The notes: generated from the letters alone by a model not told the origin. Counted from the stretch's first letter, positions 8,994 through 22,426 are shown. The stretch is DNA of 64,000 nucleotides from Cherax quadricarinatus (GCF_038502225.1 NC_091340.1:29843310-29907309), one strand, 5' to 3'. Numbers and translations: made by a program.

Positions 8994-9168
8994 GTAATAA
9001 AGTTGGTAGAATTACCGACAATATGTAAAGTAAAAGGACACAAGTGCAACTAATGTGACATTTATTGTGGCAACGTTTCGCTCTCCAGGAGCTTTATCAA
9101 GCTCCTGGAGAGCGAAACGTTGCCACAATAAATGTCACATTAGTTGCACTTGTGTCCTTTTACTTTAC
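8994..9168. mobile_element. Palindromic PLE-end element inserted in minisatellite
   Basis: After 31 nt shared with 210-240, a perfect palindrome has 70-bp arms (9025-9094 and 9099-9168) around a 4-nt centre. Each arm is the outer part of the 241-355 terminal repeat, from hammerhead stem II to the end. The phrase 'atcttctgaggt' occurs on both sides (8981-8992 and 9169-9180), consistent with a 12-bp target-site duplication, though it is also a repeat unit. The fold-back point lies inside the hammerhead core. Confidence 0.85.
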
Positions 9169-9632
9169 ATCTTCTGAGGTATTGTTATCCAAGGAGGTAC
9201 TACTATCCTCTGAGGTACTATTGTCCAGGGAGGTACTACTGTCTTCTGAGGTACTATTGTCCAGGGAGGCACTACTATCTTCTGAGGTACTATCATCCAG
9301 GGAGGTACTACTATCCTCTGAGGTACTATTGTCCAAGGAGGTACTACTATCTTCTGAGGTACTATCATCCAGAGAGGTACTACTATCCTCTGAGGTACTA
9401 TTGTCCAGGGAGGTACTACTATTTTCTGAGGTACTATTGTCCAGGGAGGTACTACTATCTTCTGAGGTACTATCATCCAGAGAGGTACTACTATCCTCTG
9501 AGGTACTATTGTCCAGGGAGGTACTACTATTTTCTGAGGTACTATTGTCCAGGGAGGTACTACTATCTTCTGAGGTACTATCATCCAGAGAGGTACTACT
9601 ATCCTCTGAGGTACTATCGTCCAGGGAGGTAT
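9169..9632 (+). repeat. 36-bp minisatellite, right part
   Basis: Continuation of 8786-8993, about 13 units, with half units containing 'ctatcatccag' in a regular alternation from about 9280 on. Confidence 0.93.
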
Positions 9633-10494
9633 TGTACTACCATCGTATGAGGTACTACCATACTATTAGGCACCATCTGAGTGAATGTTGCTGCCTCTTC
9701 CATCTACTGATATACCATACAACTTTATCATCTAGTTACCGAGCAATAAATCCTTCAGCTTTCTCTTCACAACATCAACACTCTCAATTCCTACCCTCCT
9801 TTCTCTTTGTCTGCATGCCAAACAAAACGTACATCTACTCTCTGTCTATCTGTCTGTCTCTGTCTCTGTTTCTCTCTCTCTGTCTCTGTCTCTGTCTGTC
9901 TGTCTCTGTCTCTCTCTCTCTCAACCAAATAATAATTTCTTCCTCTCCTTCCCTAACCTTCATCGTCCCTTCTTTTGGTCTTTCATTTAGCTATCCTTTC
10001 TTTTCCTCGTAAATATTAATCAGTTTCCACTATCTTTCCTTCCCTTTTCCCTATTAATAAGTAAACACCTTATTTTTTTTCCTTCATTATTACCTAATCA
10101 ATCACCGTCTCTTCCTCCCCAACCTTGAGTTATCAGTCATCTACCCCTTGCATCCCCTCTAACGTACGAGACCCGAAGATTAATGATCAACAGGTCTGTG
10201 TTGTGAGGCATCCTGTGTCTCAGAGCACAAGAACTCCACCCTCAGTACATGACAATAACAATTTATCCAAAGTAACAGCCAATACACGGATTCACGGCGA
10301 GTCTTCCGGTGGACAGCAGCAAAGAGGATATTCTGAGAGTAAATACGTTTCTCGTTACAAAATAGTTAAGAATTCAATAGCTTGAGAATGCAGAAAAGAT
10401 GATTGCATTTTATTATGGGAAAGAAATTATTATAACTAATACCAAGCGCTAAGTCCACCAGGGTCATACAGTGTTGCAGGGTAGAGTGTGGAAG
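9633..10494. other. Unassigned, includes (TC/TG) simple tract
   Basis: 9834-9930 is a TCTG/TCTC microsatellite. The rest shows short frames without domains. A short 'ataccaagcgctaagtccac' at 10440-10459 resembles the head of the SINE at 57505. Confidence 0.45.
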
Positions 10495-10620
10495 TTAAGA
10501 CACATGTGCAACATCTGGATATCTTTATTGTTGACATTTCGTCATCCAGTGGCTTTATCAATACAAAGGGCAGTGACAATTGCTAATGGATGTATAATCA
10601 GAGTTTGTGTAATAGATCTT
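10495..10620 (-). repeat. PLE-type terminal fragment (TTGATAA core)
   Basis: Starts 'gttaagacacatgtgcaaca'. On the minus strand it reads TTTGTA, TTGATAA (core, 10555-10561), GCCACTGGATGAC, GAAATGTC and CAATAAAG. The fold is partly decayed in stem III and stem I. Confidence 0.55.
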
Positions 10621-11094
10621 TTAATGTTAGAAAGTTGAAGAAGAAGTCTGTGTCAAAGATGGGGCAGTCAACTTGGAAAATGAAGTGACGACGTCCGAGG
10701 TAAATTCTCCGTGCTCGCTGATAGACAGGACAGTCCAGTAGATTATGGCAAACTCAGACTGGAACCTGACAATTCTCACGGGGTGGAACTGGGCACCTTT
10801 CCATGAGATACCCATGAGTGAGACGTGTGCGCCCGATGGGAAAACGGTAAAGCCGTAGTCTCCCAACCACGACATTGATGATAAGACCAGAATCCTAAAC
10901 ACGACTTGATAGAATATAATACGTATTAACTCGGACCAAAGCTGTTGCCAACGGCTGCGAAGGCGGCTAGAGATTACAACAAAACTGTCTAAGAAACATG
11001 AGGGTTACGTACCGCTGACCGCACAGTCGAGTCCGTCTGCTCGTTGTTCTGATCATCCACATGACCAAGGGCCCAGCAAAAAAAAAGATTTGAT
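10621..11094. other. Unassigned spacer
   Basis: Short open frames on the minus strand (10627-10902, 10967-11149) show no recognisable motif. Confidence 0.4.
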
Positions 11095-11127
11095 AAATTA
11101 GACACATGTGCAACACTTGGGTATCCT

Positions 11128-11176
11128 TAATGAGAAAACGTTTCACCACACAGTGGCTTCATCCGTCCATACAAAG
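11128..11176 (-). ncRNA. Hammerhead-like motif, left arm
   Basis: TATGGA, CGGATGA (U4 changed to G), A, GCCAC/GTGGT stem II, GAAA, CG, TT, TTCTCATTAA. One core substitution argues against activity. Confidence 0.5.
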
Positions 11177-11287
11177 GAGAATGGTGAAGAACATGAGGGG
11201 TTTGAGGTAATCAGTCCCTCAGCCTTGAGTCAATGTAATGAGTCCATTACTCTTGAAAAGAATACAGCATATGTGCGAAGAAGTGGC

Positions 11288-11294
11288 TTATATA
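11288..11294 (-). promoter_or_regulatory. TATA box (TATATAA) of PLE pLTR
   Basis: TATATAAGCCAC on the minus strand, about 120 nt upstream of the left-arm hammerhead. The same 'acagtatataagcc/ggc' context occurs at 33052-33058 (minus) and 45236-45242 (plus). Confidence 0.55.
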
Positions 11295-11337
11295 CTGTAT
11301 GCAGGAGAGGTGCAGCAGTTATGTTCTTCACCATCCT

Positions 11338-11392
11338 CCTTTGTATGGACTGATGAAGCCACTCTGTGGGGCGAAACGTTCCCTCATTAAAT
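11338..11392 (+). ncRNA. Hammerhead-like motif, right arm (CTGATGA core)
   Basis: TATGGA (11344-11349), CTGATGA (11350-11356), A, GCCAC/GTGGGGC stem II with small loop, GAAA (11373-11376), CG, TT, CCCTCATTAAA. Core residues are complete. The first stem I pair is an A-C mismatch. Confidence 0.6.
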
Positions 11393-11425
11393 ATACCCAA
11401 GTGTTGCACAAGTCTCTAATTTATC

Positions 11426-12233
11426 AACTTATCTGTTCTCAGAACCATTGATCTACAGAAAAAGATTTCTTTACTTTTGCTAGAAATGCGGCGCATGTGC
11501 GAGAGAGTAATATGAGAGACCTTGAGGTTTTACCGTACAAAAACAAAGTTACTGAGTGTTCCAACAGCGAGAAAATTTATACGCAAGATAATTATCTTCC
11601 GAGATAATTATCTTCCAAGATAATTATCTTCCAAGAGATGTAAACACAGTGTTGATAGTCTGTAATACTTTTGTATTCTCTAGACGGAAATATTTCTCAA
11701 CGTAACCAATGTCTTTTAAATATGCAGAGAAATTTCCTTACTCAAATTTATTCCAATACACAAATTTTGGGATAGCTAAAAGGACCAGATACAGAAATAT
11801 TTTTTAATATATTTTCTTGACTTTCGTTTTTGTTATAGTTCAGATTAAATGCATACTGGTTAAAAAACATGATTTTTTGGGTAGAGGGGGGATATTTCCC
11901 CATAATTTAGCACAACTAATTAAAAATTACTGTTACTTTCGACCACTGAAAAATAAAATGCATCAAAATTCCAGAAAATAACCAAAAAAATAACACTAAA
12001 ACTTTTGCTTAAAATCAATAATTAGCAGCGTTAACAATAACACAAATTATTGCAGGATTATCATTCCTCTGTGAGATACAAAATATTCAAGTACACAGCT
12101 TTATACACAATGGCCGAAAAAGGTCATTTAATGACGAAATACTCGAGAGGCTGATCGTCCACCTGACCCTGGTGACACCTGCCACCTGAAAACTGTTCAA
12201 GTGGATGTACACAGTGGGAGACAACACTAGCCA

Positions 12234-12236
<3 letters not shown>
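11426..12236. other. AT-rich spacer with 16-bp short array
   Basis: 11583-11640 holds about four 'gataattatcttcca' units. The rest is AT-rich with no gene seen. Confidence 0.5.

Positions 12237-12317
<81 letters not shown>
12237..12317 (+). repeat. (TA)n microsatellite
   Basis: Uninterrupted TA dinucleotides. Confidence 0.97.
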
Positions 12318-12320
<3 letters not shown>

Positions 12321-12354
12321 CGTGACTACTCACATTATCGTGAGTACGAAAGTT

Positions 12355-12726
12355 TTATTGTGACCACGAACGAGTATTTAGTCAATAACAACACTGTGAC
12401 TAGCCGAGGATTCGAACCCATGTCGATTTGGCCCGCCTAAAGGTGAGCGAGAATCAGATGACGCTCTAACACACAGGACCACACAATCCTACTAGAATCA
12501 AGCAGCCATCACAGCTAGAGTGCAACGAAATTAGCTCAAAGGCACCCACAGGAGAGTATGTCCTCGGATCAAGGAAAAACACCTAGGTCTACTGAGTGCT
12601 TGATTCTTGAAGGATTGTGTGGTCCTGTGGGTGAGCGTCATGTGATTTTTCGCTCACCATGAGGCAGGCCAAAAGGATATGGGTTCGAATCCTCGGTTAG
12701 TCGCAGTGTTGTTATTGATTAAGTTA
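12355..12726. mobile_element. Fold-back tRNA-like SINE pair
   Basis: Left arm 12377-12503 (minus-oriented SINE) and right arm 12598-12722 (plus-oriented) are inverted copies with about 94 bp between. The plus copy reads 'gtgtggtcctgtgggtgagc', 'cgctcaccatgaggcaggcc', then a B-box-like GGGTTCGAATCCTCGG and 'gtgttgttattgat'. It belongs to a different family from the SINE at 7816. It is not a cloverleaf tRNA. Confidence 0.7.
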
Positions 12727-13598
12727 AACACTACTCACTGTCACTCAACACTGTAACGAGCACTATCACTGTCTGCCCACTTAACACTGTAACAAGCACA
12801 GTCACTGTCAGTCACTCAACACTGTAACAAGCACTGTCACTGTCTGCCCTCTTAACACTGTAACAAGCACAGTCACTGTCTGCACACTTAACACCGTAAC
12901 AAGCACAGTCACTGTCAGTCACTCAACACTGTAACAAGCACTGTCACTGTCTGCCCTCTTAACACTGTAACAAGCACAGTCACTGTCTGCACACTTAACA
13001 CTGTAACAAGCACTGTCACTGCCTGCCCACTTAACACTGTAACAAACACAGTCACTGTCTGTCACTCAACACTGTAACAAGCACTGTCACTGTATGCCCA
13101 CTTAACACTGTAACAAGCACAATCACTGTCTGCCCACTCAACACTGTAACAAGCACAGTCACTGTCACTCAGCACTGTAACAAGCACTGTCACTGTATGC
13201 CCACTTAACACTGTAACAAGCACAATCACTGTCTGCCCACTCAACACTGTAACAAGCACAGTCACTGTCACTCAGCACTGTTACAAGCACACACTCACTG
13301 TCTGTCACTTAGCACTGTAACAAGCACAGTCACTGTCTGCCCACTTAACACTGTAACACAGTCACTGTCTCTCACTCAACACTGTAACTAACACAGTCAC
13401 TGTCTGCCCACTTAACGCTGTAACAAATAGTCACTGACTGCCCACTTAACACTGTAACTAACACAGTCACTGTCTGCCCACTTAACACTGTAACAAACAG
13501 TCACTGTCTGCCCACTTAACACTGTAAGAAACACAGTCACTGTGTCTCACTCAACACTTTAACAAGCACAGTCACTACACTTACACTCACGGTGTATC
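12727..13598 (+). repeat. 36-bp satellite
   Basis: Units begin 'cacttaacactgtaacaagc' and continue 'acagtcactgtctgcc'. Two unit types alternate ('gtcactca' and 'gcccactta'). About 24 units, degenerate to the right. Confidence 0.95.
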
Positions 13599-13684
13599 TC
13601 ACTAACCTGCCTAATAACTACACTTAAAAGTTTTACTCTCACTAACACCTCAATATCAACAACACTGAACAAAACCCAACAGGG

Positions 13685-15379
13685 AACCATACACAGCAAC
13701 ACAATGAAGCAGATCATACACAGCAACACAATGAAGCAGATCATACACAGCAACACAATGAAGCAGATCATACACAGCAACACAATGAATCAGATCATAC
13801 ACAGCAACACAATGAAGCAGATCATACACAGCAACACAATGAAGCAGATCATACACAGCAACACAATGAAGCAGATCATACACAGCAACACAATGAAGCA
13901 GATCATACACAGCAACACAATGAAGCAGATCATACACAGCAACACAATGAAGCAGATCATACACAGCAACACAATGAAGCAGATCATACACAGCAACACA
14001 ATGAAGCACATCATACACAGCAACACAATAAAGCAGATCATACACAGCAACACAATGAAGCAGATCATACACAGCAACACAATGAAGCAGATCATACACA
14101 GCAACACAATGAAGCAGATCATACACAGCAACACAATGAAGCAGATCATACACAGCAACACAATGAAGCAGATCATACACAGCAACACAATGAAGCAGAT
14201 CATACACAGCAACACAATGAAGCAGATCATACACAGCAACACAATGAAACAGATCATACACAGCAACACAATGAAGCAGATCATACACAGCAACACAATG
14301 AAACAGATCATACACAGCAACACAATGAAGCAGATCATACACAGCAACACAATGAAGCAGATCATACACAGCAACACAATGAAGCAGATCATACACAGCA
14401 ACACAATGAAGCAGATCATACACAGCAACACAATGAAGCAGATCATACACAGCAACACAATGAAACAGATCATACACAGCAACACAATGAAGCAGATCAT
14501 ACACAGCAACACAATGAAACAGATCATACACAGCAACACAATGAAGCAGATCATACACAGCAACACAATGAAGCAGATCATACACAGCAACACAATAAAG
14601 CAGATCATACACAGCAACACAATGAAGCAGATCATACACAGCAACACAATGAAGCAGATCATACACAGCAACACAATAAATCAGATCATACACAGCAACA
14701 CAATGAAGCAGATCATACACAGCAACACAGTGAAGCAGATCATACACAGCAACACAATAAATCAGATCATACACAGCAACACAATGAAGCAGATCATACA
14801 CAGCAACACAATGAAGCAGATCATACACAGCAACACAATAAAGCAGATCATACACAGCAACACAATAAAGCAGATCATACACAGCAACACAATAAAGCAG
14901 ATCATACACAGCAACACAATGAAGCAGATCATACACAGCAACACAATAAATCAGATCATACACAGCAACACAATGAAGCAGATCATACACAGCAACACAA
15001 TGAAGCAGATCATACACAGCAACACAATGAAGCACATCATACACAGCAACACAATAAAGCAGATCATACACAGCAACACAATAAAGCAGATCATACACAG
15101 CAACACAATAAAGCAGATCATACACAGCAACACAATGAAGCAGATCATACACAGCAACACAATAAATCAGATCATACACAGCAACACAATGAAGCAGATC
15201 ATACACAGCAACACAATGAAGCAGATCATACACAGCAACACAATGAAGCACATCATACACAGCAACACAATAAAGCAGATCATACACAGCAACACAATAA
15301 AGCAGATCATACACAGCAACACAATAAAGCAGATCATACACAGCAACACAATAAAGCAGATCATACACAGCAACACAAT
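13685..15379 (+). repeat. 27-bp satellite (about 63 units)
   Basis: Units contain ACACAGCAACACAATGAAGC and then AGATCAT. Very homogeneous on the left. After about 14570 variants with 'aataaag' and 'aataaatcag' appear in ordered series; the 'aataaatcag' marker recurs at 14945 and 15161, exactly eight units (216 bp) apart. Open frames of up to 599 codons arise because 27 is a multiple of three. Confidence 0.97.
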
Positions 15380-15461
15380 TGAACCAAACAAAAAACTCAC
15401 CTCTAATAAGTTAACTTTTATAATTCTTGCAACACTTACCACATACAGAGTATACACAACT

Positions 15462-17902
15462 ACTGTTAAACCAGAACCAATGTTAAACCAGAACCAATGT
15501 TAAAGCAGAACCAATGTTAAACCAGAACCAATGTTAAACCAGAACCAATGTTAAACCAGAACCAATGTTAAACCAGAACCAATGTTAAACCAGAACCAAT
15601 GTTAAACCAGAACCAATGTTAAACCAGAACCAATGTTAAACCAGAACCAATGTTAAACCAGAACCAATGTTAAACCAGAACCAATGTTAAAGCAGAACCA
15701 ATGTTAAACCAGAACCAATGTTAAACCAGAACCAATGTTAAACCAGAACCAATGTTAAAGCAGAACCAATGTTAAACCAGAACCAATGTTAAACCAGAAC
15801 CAATGTTAAACCAGAACCAATGTTAAACCAGAACCAATGTTAAACCAGAACCAATGTTAAACCAGAACCAATGTTAAACCAGAACCAATGTTAAAGCAGA
15901 ACCAATGTTAAACCAGAACCAATGTTAAACCAGAAGCAATGTTAAAGCAGAACCAATGTTAAACCAGAACCAATGTTAAAGCAGAACCAATGTTAAACCA
16001 GAACCAATGTTAAAGCAGAACCAATGTTAAACCAGAACCAATGTTAAACCAGAAGCAATGTTAAAGCAGAACCAATGTTAAACCAGAACCAATGTTAAAC
16101 CAGAAGCAATGTTAAAGCAGAACCAATGTTAAACCAGAACCAATGTTAAAGCAGAACCAATGTTAAACCAGAACCAATGTTAAACCAGAACCAATGTTAA
16201 ACCAGAAGCAATGTTAAAGCAGAACCAATGTTAAACCAGAACCAATGTTAAAGCAGAACCAATGTTAAACCAGAACCAATGTTAAACCAGAACCAATGTT
16301 AAACCAGAAGTAATGTTAAAGCAGAACCAATGTTAAACCAGAACCAATGTTAAACCAGAAGCAATGTTAAAGCAGAACCAATGTTAAACCAGAACCAATG
16401 TTAAAGCAGAACCAATGTTAAACCAGAACCAATGTTAAACCAGAAGCAATGTTAAAGCAGAACCAATGTTAAACCAGAACCAATGTTAAAGCAGAACCAA
16501 TGTTAAACCAGAACCAATGTTAAAGCAGAACCAATGTTAATCCAGAACCAACGTTAAAGCAGAACCAATGTTAAACCAGAACCAATGTTAAACCAGAACC
16601 ATTGTTAAAGCAGAACCAATGTTAAACAACAACTAATGTTAAACCAAAACCAATATTAAACCACAACCAATGTTAAGCCACAACCAATGTTAAACTACAA
16701 CCAATGTTAAACCAGAACCAATGTTAAACCAGAACCAATGTTAAAGCAGAACCAATGTTAAACCAGAACCAATGTTAAAGCAGAACCAATGTTAAACCAG
16801 AACCAATGTTAAAGCAGAACCAATGTTAATCCAGAACCAACGTTAAAGCAGAACCAATGTTAAACCAGAACCAATGTTAAACCAGAACCATTGTTAAAGC
16901 AGAACCAATGTTAAACAACAACTAATGTTAAACCAAAACCAATATTAAACCACAACCAATGTTAAGCCACAACCAATGTTAAACTACAACCAATGTTAAA
17001 CCAGAACCAATGTTAAACCAGAACCAATGTTAAAGCAGAACCAATGTTAAACCAGAACCAATGTTAAAGCAGAACCAATGTTAAACCAGAACCAATGTTA
17101 AAGCAGAACCAATGTTAATCCAGAACCAACGTTAAAGCAGAACCAATGTTAAACCAGAACCAATGTTAAACCAGAACCATTGTTAAAGCAGAACCAATGT
17201 TAAACAACAACTAATGTTAAACCAAAACCAATATTAAACCACAACCAATGTTAAGCCACAACCAATGTTAAACTACAACCAATGTTAAACCAGAACCAAT
17301 GTTAAACCAGAACCAGTGTTAAACCAGAACCAATGTAAAACCAGAACAGTGTTAAACCAGAACCAATGTTAAACCAGAACCAATGTTAAACCAGAACCAA
17401 TGTTAAACCAGAACCAGTGTAAAAGCAGAACCAATGTTAAACCAGAACCAATGTTAAATCAGAACCAATGTTAAACAACAACCAATGTTAAACCAAAACC
17501 AATATTAAACCACAACCAATGTTAAGCCACAACCAATGTTAAACCAGAACCAATGTTAAACAATAACCAATGTTAAACGACAACTAATGTTAAACCACAA
17601 CTAATGTTAAACCACAACCAATGTTAAACCACAATCAATGTTAAACCTGAACCAATGTTAAACGAGAACCAATGATAAACCACAACCAATGTTAAACGAC
17701 AACTAATGTTAAATCACAACCAATGTTAAACCACAACCAATGTTAAACCACAATCAATGTTAAACCAGAACCAATGTTAAACGAGAACCAATGTTAAACC
17801 ACAACCAATGTTAAACGACAACTAATGTTAAACCTCAACCAATGTTAAATCACAACCAATGTTAAACCACAACCAATGTTAAACCACAACCAATGTTAAA
17901 CA
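15462..17902 (+). repeat. 17-bp satellite with 289-bp higher-order repeat
   Basis: Base unit GTTAAACCAGAACCAAT. A block starting 'ttaaacaacaactaatgtta' recurs at 16622, 16911 and 17200, spaced exactly 289 bp, that is 17 units of 17 bp. A shortened fourth copy starts at 17471. The right end (17540-17900) is more degenerate ('cacaacc', 'gacaact'). Confidence 0.97.
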
Positions 17903-18900
17903 GGGTTTAGTAGGGGCAGAGCTGTATCAGGGGATTGTGGTTGGGGAGAAAAAAGGGCAGGTGGGATGGCGTGGTAGAATTCAGGGTAGATGCTTTTCGT
18001 GAAAAAGGTAAAAGGTGGGATGAGGCAGGGAGATGAGTTCGGAGAGAGTGGCGAGATTTGGGAGGGAAAAGTTGGGTACAGCGCAGGGGGCGCAAGAGAA
18101 AGTCAGGCGAGGGAGACGGGGTGGTAGAGAAGCCGGGAGAGAGCCAGGGAGAGAGGGTCGTGAAGTTCAGGAGAGAGGTCAGGAGAGAAAAGGAGATTTT
18201 GTTCAGGGAGTTTTTTGGGGTTGTGAGAGGGGGAGTGAGAGGAATGGTGGAGAGGGTCAGGGTAGATGGGGTCAGGAGATGGTCGGAGAGTTGTTTTTTA
18301 GAGAGTTCAGGGTAGATGGGTTCAGGAGATGTTGGGTCAGGGAGAGTTGTGTCAGGGAGAGAGGTTTGGAGAGATGGTTAGGAGGGGGTGAGATGGGTCA
18401 GGTGAGATGTTTCAGGAGAGAGTCGGTAGAGTAGCTTAGGTGAGATGAGTTTGTGGGGGAAAAAAGTAATTCAGGTAGAAGTCGGGCGGTAGCTTGGGAG
18501 ATGAGGGCCGAGAAAAATGTCAGGGTGGTTTTTTGGGGGTGGGGGTGGCGGAATGGTGTCAGGGATGAAAGGCGGAAAAATGAAGTCAGGGAGTGAAATG
18601 GTGGGTCGGGTAGATGTTGTCAGGTGAGAGAGGGGGTGGTGAGGTTGTTCAGGTGAGATGCAGTAGGTGAGATGGGGTCGGGAGAAGTCAGGTGATAAAA
18701 GGTCGTGAGAGTTGTTCGGGTGAGATAAAATTTTGGGTGAGATGTAGTGTGGGTAGATGTTGTTAGGAGATTAGGGGGGAGATGAGTGTCAGGTGATAAA
18801 ATCGGGGAGATGGCTGTCGGGGAGATGGGGGTTTGGAGTAGGTCAGGGAGATTTTTGGGTCAGGAGAGAAAAAGGTGGGAGTTGGGTGGGGAAGATGAAA
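17903..18900 (+). repeat. Degenerate G/GA-rich tract (AGGGAGATG/GTCAGG phrases)
   Basis: Diffuse repetition of 'gtcaggagagatg', 'ggtcagggagag' and 'gtagatg' without a clean period. Arg/Gly/Glu-rich open frames at 18033-18434 look like composition artefacts. The tract ends at the assembly gap. Confidence 0.7.
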
Positions 18901-19000
18901 NNNNNNNNNNNNNNNNNNNNNNNNNNNNNNNNNNNNNNNNNNNNNNNNNNNNNNNNNNNNNNNNNNNNNNNNNNNNNNNNNNNNNNNNNNNNNNNNNNNN
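18901..19000. other. Assembly gap (100 N)
   Basis: Exactly 100 N, a conventional placeholder of unknown true length. It lies between a G-rich tract and a long (TA)n tract, both hard to assemble. Confidence 1.
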
Positions 19001-19017
19001 ATAGAGTAAAATAATTT

Positions 19018-20445
<1,428 letters not shown>

Positions 20446-20532
20446 TCGATGATACACACGTAACAACATGTACCGTATATGCCACCTTTATATCAACAAT
20501 GTATCTCTTAAATCTTCTGTACCATATTATGT

Positions 20533-20562
20533 AATAAAATATTCCTATTGGCAAAAAAAAAT
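20533..20562 (+). terminator. Poly(A) signal and A tail of the RLE element
   Basis: AATAAA about 15 nt before a run of nine A, marking the 3' end of the retrotransposed copy. Confidence 0.65.
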
Positions 20563-20619
20563 ATGAAAAGATGGGGTGGCAGAGGAAGTGGAATATTCAA
20601 ACGGCTTCAGGAAGAAATC

Positions 20620-20812
<193 letters not shown>

Positions 20813-20869
20813 GTACATACTTTATGGACTCGTAGAAAACACCATTTAAGATAAAATCCAAAAATATAT

Positions 20870-21025
20870 GAAAATATGAAGGTTGAAGGACTGATTACCC
20901 CGTCTTTTTTAAATAGTTCTTCAGTCTTCCCATTATGTCCTTAAATTTGTATCGGTAAAGCCACTGAATGGAGAAACATTTACAAATGAAGATACCCAGA
21001 TGATGCACATGTGTCTGATTCTTTT
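20870..21025 (+). repeat. PLE-type terminal fragment (TGTA/TACA stem I)
   Basis: 'gactgattaccccgtctttt' body, then TTTGTA, TCGGTAA (degenerate core at 20952-20958), GCCACTGAATGGA, GAAACATT, TACA (20981-20984), AATGAAG and 'gcacatgtgtctga'. Stem I (TGTA/TACA) is kept although the core has decayed. Confidence 0.6.
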
Positions 21026-21271
21026 CGGTAACGTATACCATTTATGTACATAAGAAAATATTGTTTAGAGTCGATTACCGGCCACCCAACAAGTCGTTAA
21101 AATGACGAGCATTGCGTCAGTCGTCAAAATAACGGGCATTGCATCCATTCCCTTAAGGCTTCCACAAGAAGGATACTAATACGTTTTCAAGTATACGATA
21201 AACTATCAAGGGAGGTGATGGCCTCGTCCTACACCCACACATTCCCGAGATTAGGTAGTGATCGCGCGCGC
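21026..21271. other. Unassigned spacer
   Basis: Contains two near-identical phrases 'gtcgttaaaatgacg(a/g)gcatt' at about 21091 and 21121. Nothing else recognised. Confidence 0.4.
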
Positions 21272-21281
21272 GAGCGTGTGT

Positions 21282-21322
<41 letters not shown>
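21272..21322 (+). repeat. (GT)n microsatellite
   Basis: GT dinucleotides after a short CG run. Confidence 0.93.
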
Positions 21323-21325
<3 letters not shown>

Positions 21326-21532
21326 TCACCTACATGTGTTAGTTGCGGTCGTGTCATATCTCTAGTTTCCGACACGTTACCACTAACGATACTACTGTTT
21401 CCTGACCTTCAAATTTCCTGTCGTACCTACTTGAAACTGTGTACTATTTTTATTTCTCCAACTCCTTTCGACGTATATTGTACGTGACATTACGTGAGAA
21501 ATGAAGGATTTCTTGGGCGGAAAACTATCTAC

Positions 21533-21610
21533 AAATTCAGTATAATACTATCCTTTATTGTCAACGTCTCGCCCACACAGTGGGCTTTATCCAGTCACTT
21601 TTCCATCGTG
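21533..21610 (-). repeat. PLE-type terminal fragment (GCCCAC/GTGGGC stem II)
   Basis: Minus strand: GTGACTGGATAA, A, GCCCAC TGT GTGGGC, GAGACG, TTGACAATAAAG. Stem II is perfect. The core has an extra residue (CTGGATAA), as in the copy at 45295-45362, so this subfamily probably lost activity before it spread. Confidence 0.55.
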
Positions 21611-21639
21611 TCGGGATTTTATCAGTAATCTCGCATCCT

Positions 21640-22110
21640 GGGGACAAAATTAACCTAAGTTGCCCGAAATGCTGTCCATAACCAGGGACTTTCTGTACAG
21701 TATATCATTGATGTTAGCTATGGTCTGTATAAGTTGCATCATGTACTTGTGGTAAAGTGGTAGTCACTTAGTGAGCAGCGGTAAAGTGGTAGTCAGTGTT
21801 TAAAGCGAACTGTCACCCTCCAGGATGCCACCCACAACAGTTGACTAACATTCAGGTACCTACTTATTACTTGGTGAACAGGGACAGCATGTGTAAAGTG
21901 ACTAACACTCAGATACCTACTTACTCCTAGGTAAACAGGGACAGCAGGTGTAAAGTGATTAACACCCAGGTACTTACTCCTAGGTATAAAGGGTCAGCAG
22001 GTGTAAGGAAATATGCCCAATGCTTACTCCCGTGCCGGGCATCGAACAACAGTCCACTCAGTATATAACCTATGTGCGCTACCAACCGAGCCTCGGGGCA
22101 CCTAATTCTC
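21640..22110 (-). mobile_element. SINE with internal 57-bp tandem units
   Basis: Near 22020-22105 the minus strand reads a tRNA-like promoter region ('gaggctcggttggtagcgca' A-box-like, then a 'tgttcgatgcccgg' B-box-like element). Downstream are three copies of a 57-bp unit with 'aggtacctacttac' and 'aacagggacagcaggtgtaa' (starts 21854, 21911, 21968). Related text occurs at 57060-57135 and 61218-61335. Confidence 0.65.
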
Positions 22111-22426
22111 TTCTTATCTTCTTAAATATAAAGTCAATACACAAACAAATCATCCTGGACACGTAATTATTTCTTCAGAATAAATTTGTGTTATGCAGAT
22201 GCTAATATCCTTATTTAATTCAGTTTTACGTAACAGTAAACTTGTTTTTCCATCTTTGGTATATTTCTGTCGGGATTTTAAATAGATAATAACCCATTGA
22301 TGTCGAAAAATAAAAAGGGCTGATGAATAAATCCATTTCAACTGGCAAGTCATCAGCAGCGTCCTGTGTCATGGCGATCCATGGCAACTGCAAGTTATCA
22401 TCCGGATGCTCATCATGTGTGCGTGT
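22111..22426. other. Unassigned AT-rich spacer
   Basis: No gene or repeat recognised. Confidence 0.4.

Larger units (their letters stand above)
11095..11425. mobile_element. Fold-back PLE pLTR element
   Basis: Left arm (about 11097-11195) and right arm (about 11330-11422) are inverted copies from 'gacacatgtgcaacacttgg' to 'gaatggtgaagaacat'. The minus strand reads in order TATATAAG, a short hairpin around 'gtaatggactcattac', 'gagggactgatt', a hammerhead-like fold, ATTAAG and the 'catgtgtc' end. That order is what one expects of a pLTR: promoter, ribozyme, processing signal. Confidence 0.75.

Noticed and set aside
9025..9168. Active hammerhead in each arm of the palindrome
   Set aside because: The fold-back removed the 5' strand of stem I (GGAGC replaces TGGC), so neither arm can form the full fold alone.
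13656..15503. 599- and 570-codon frames
   Set aside because: 27-bp satellite artefact; flanks carry no coding signal.
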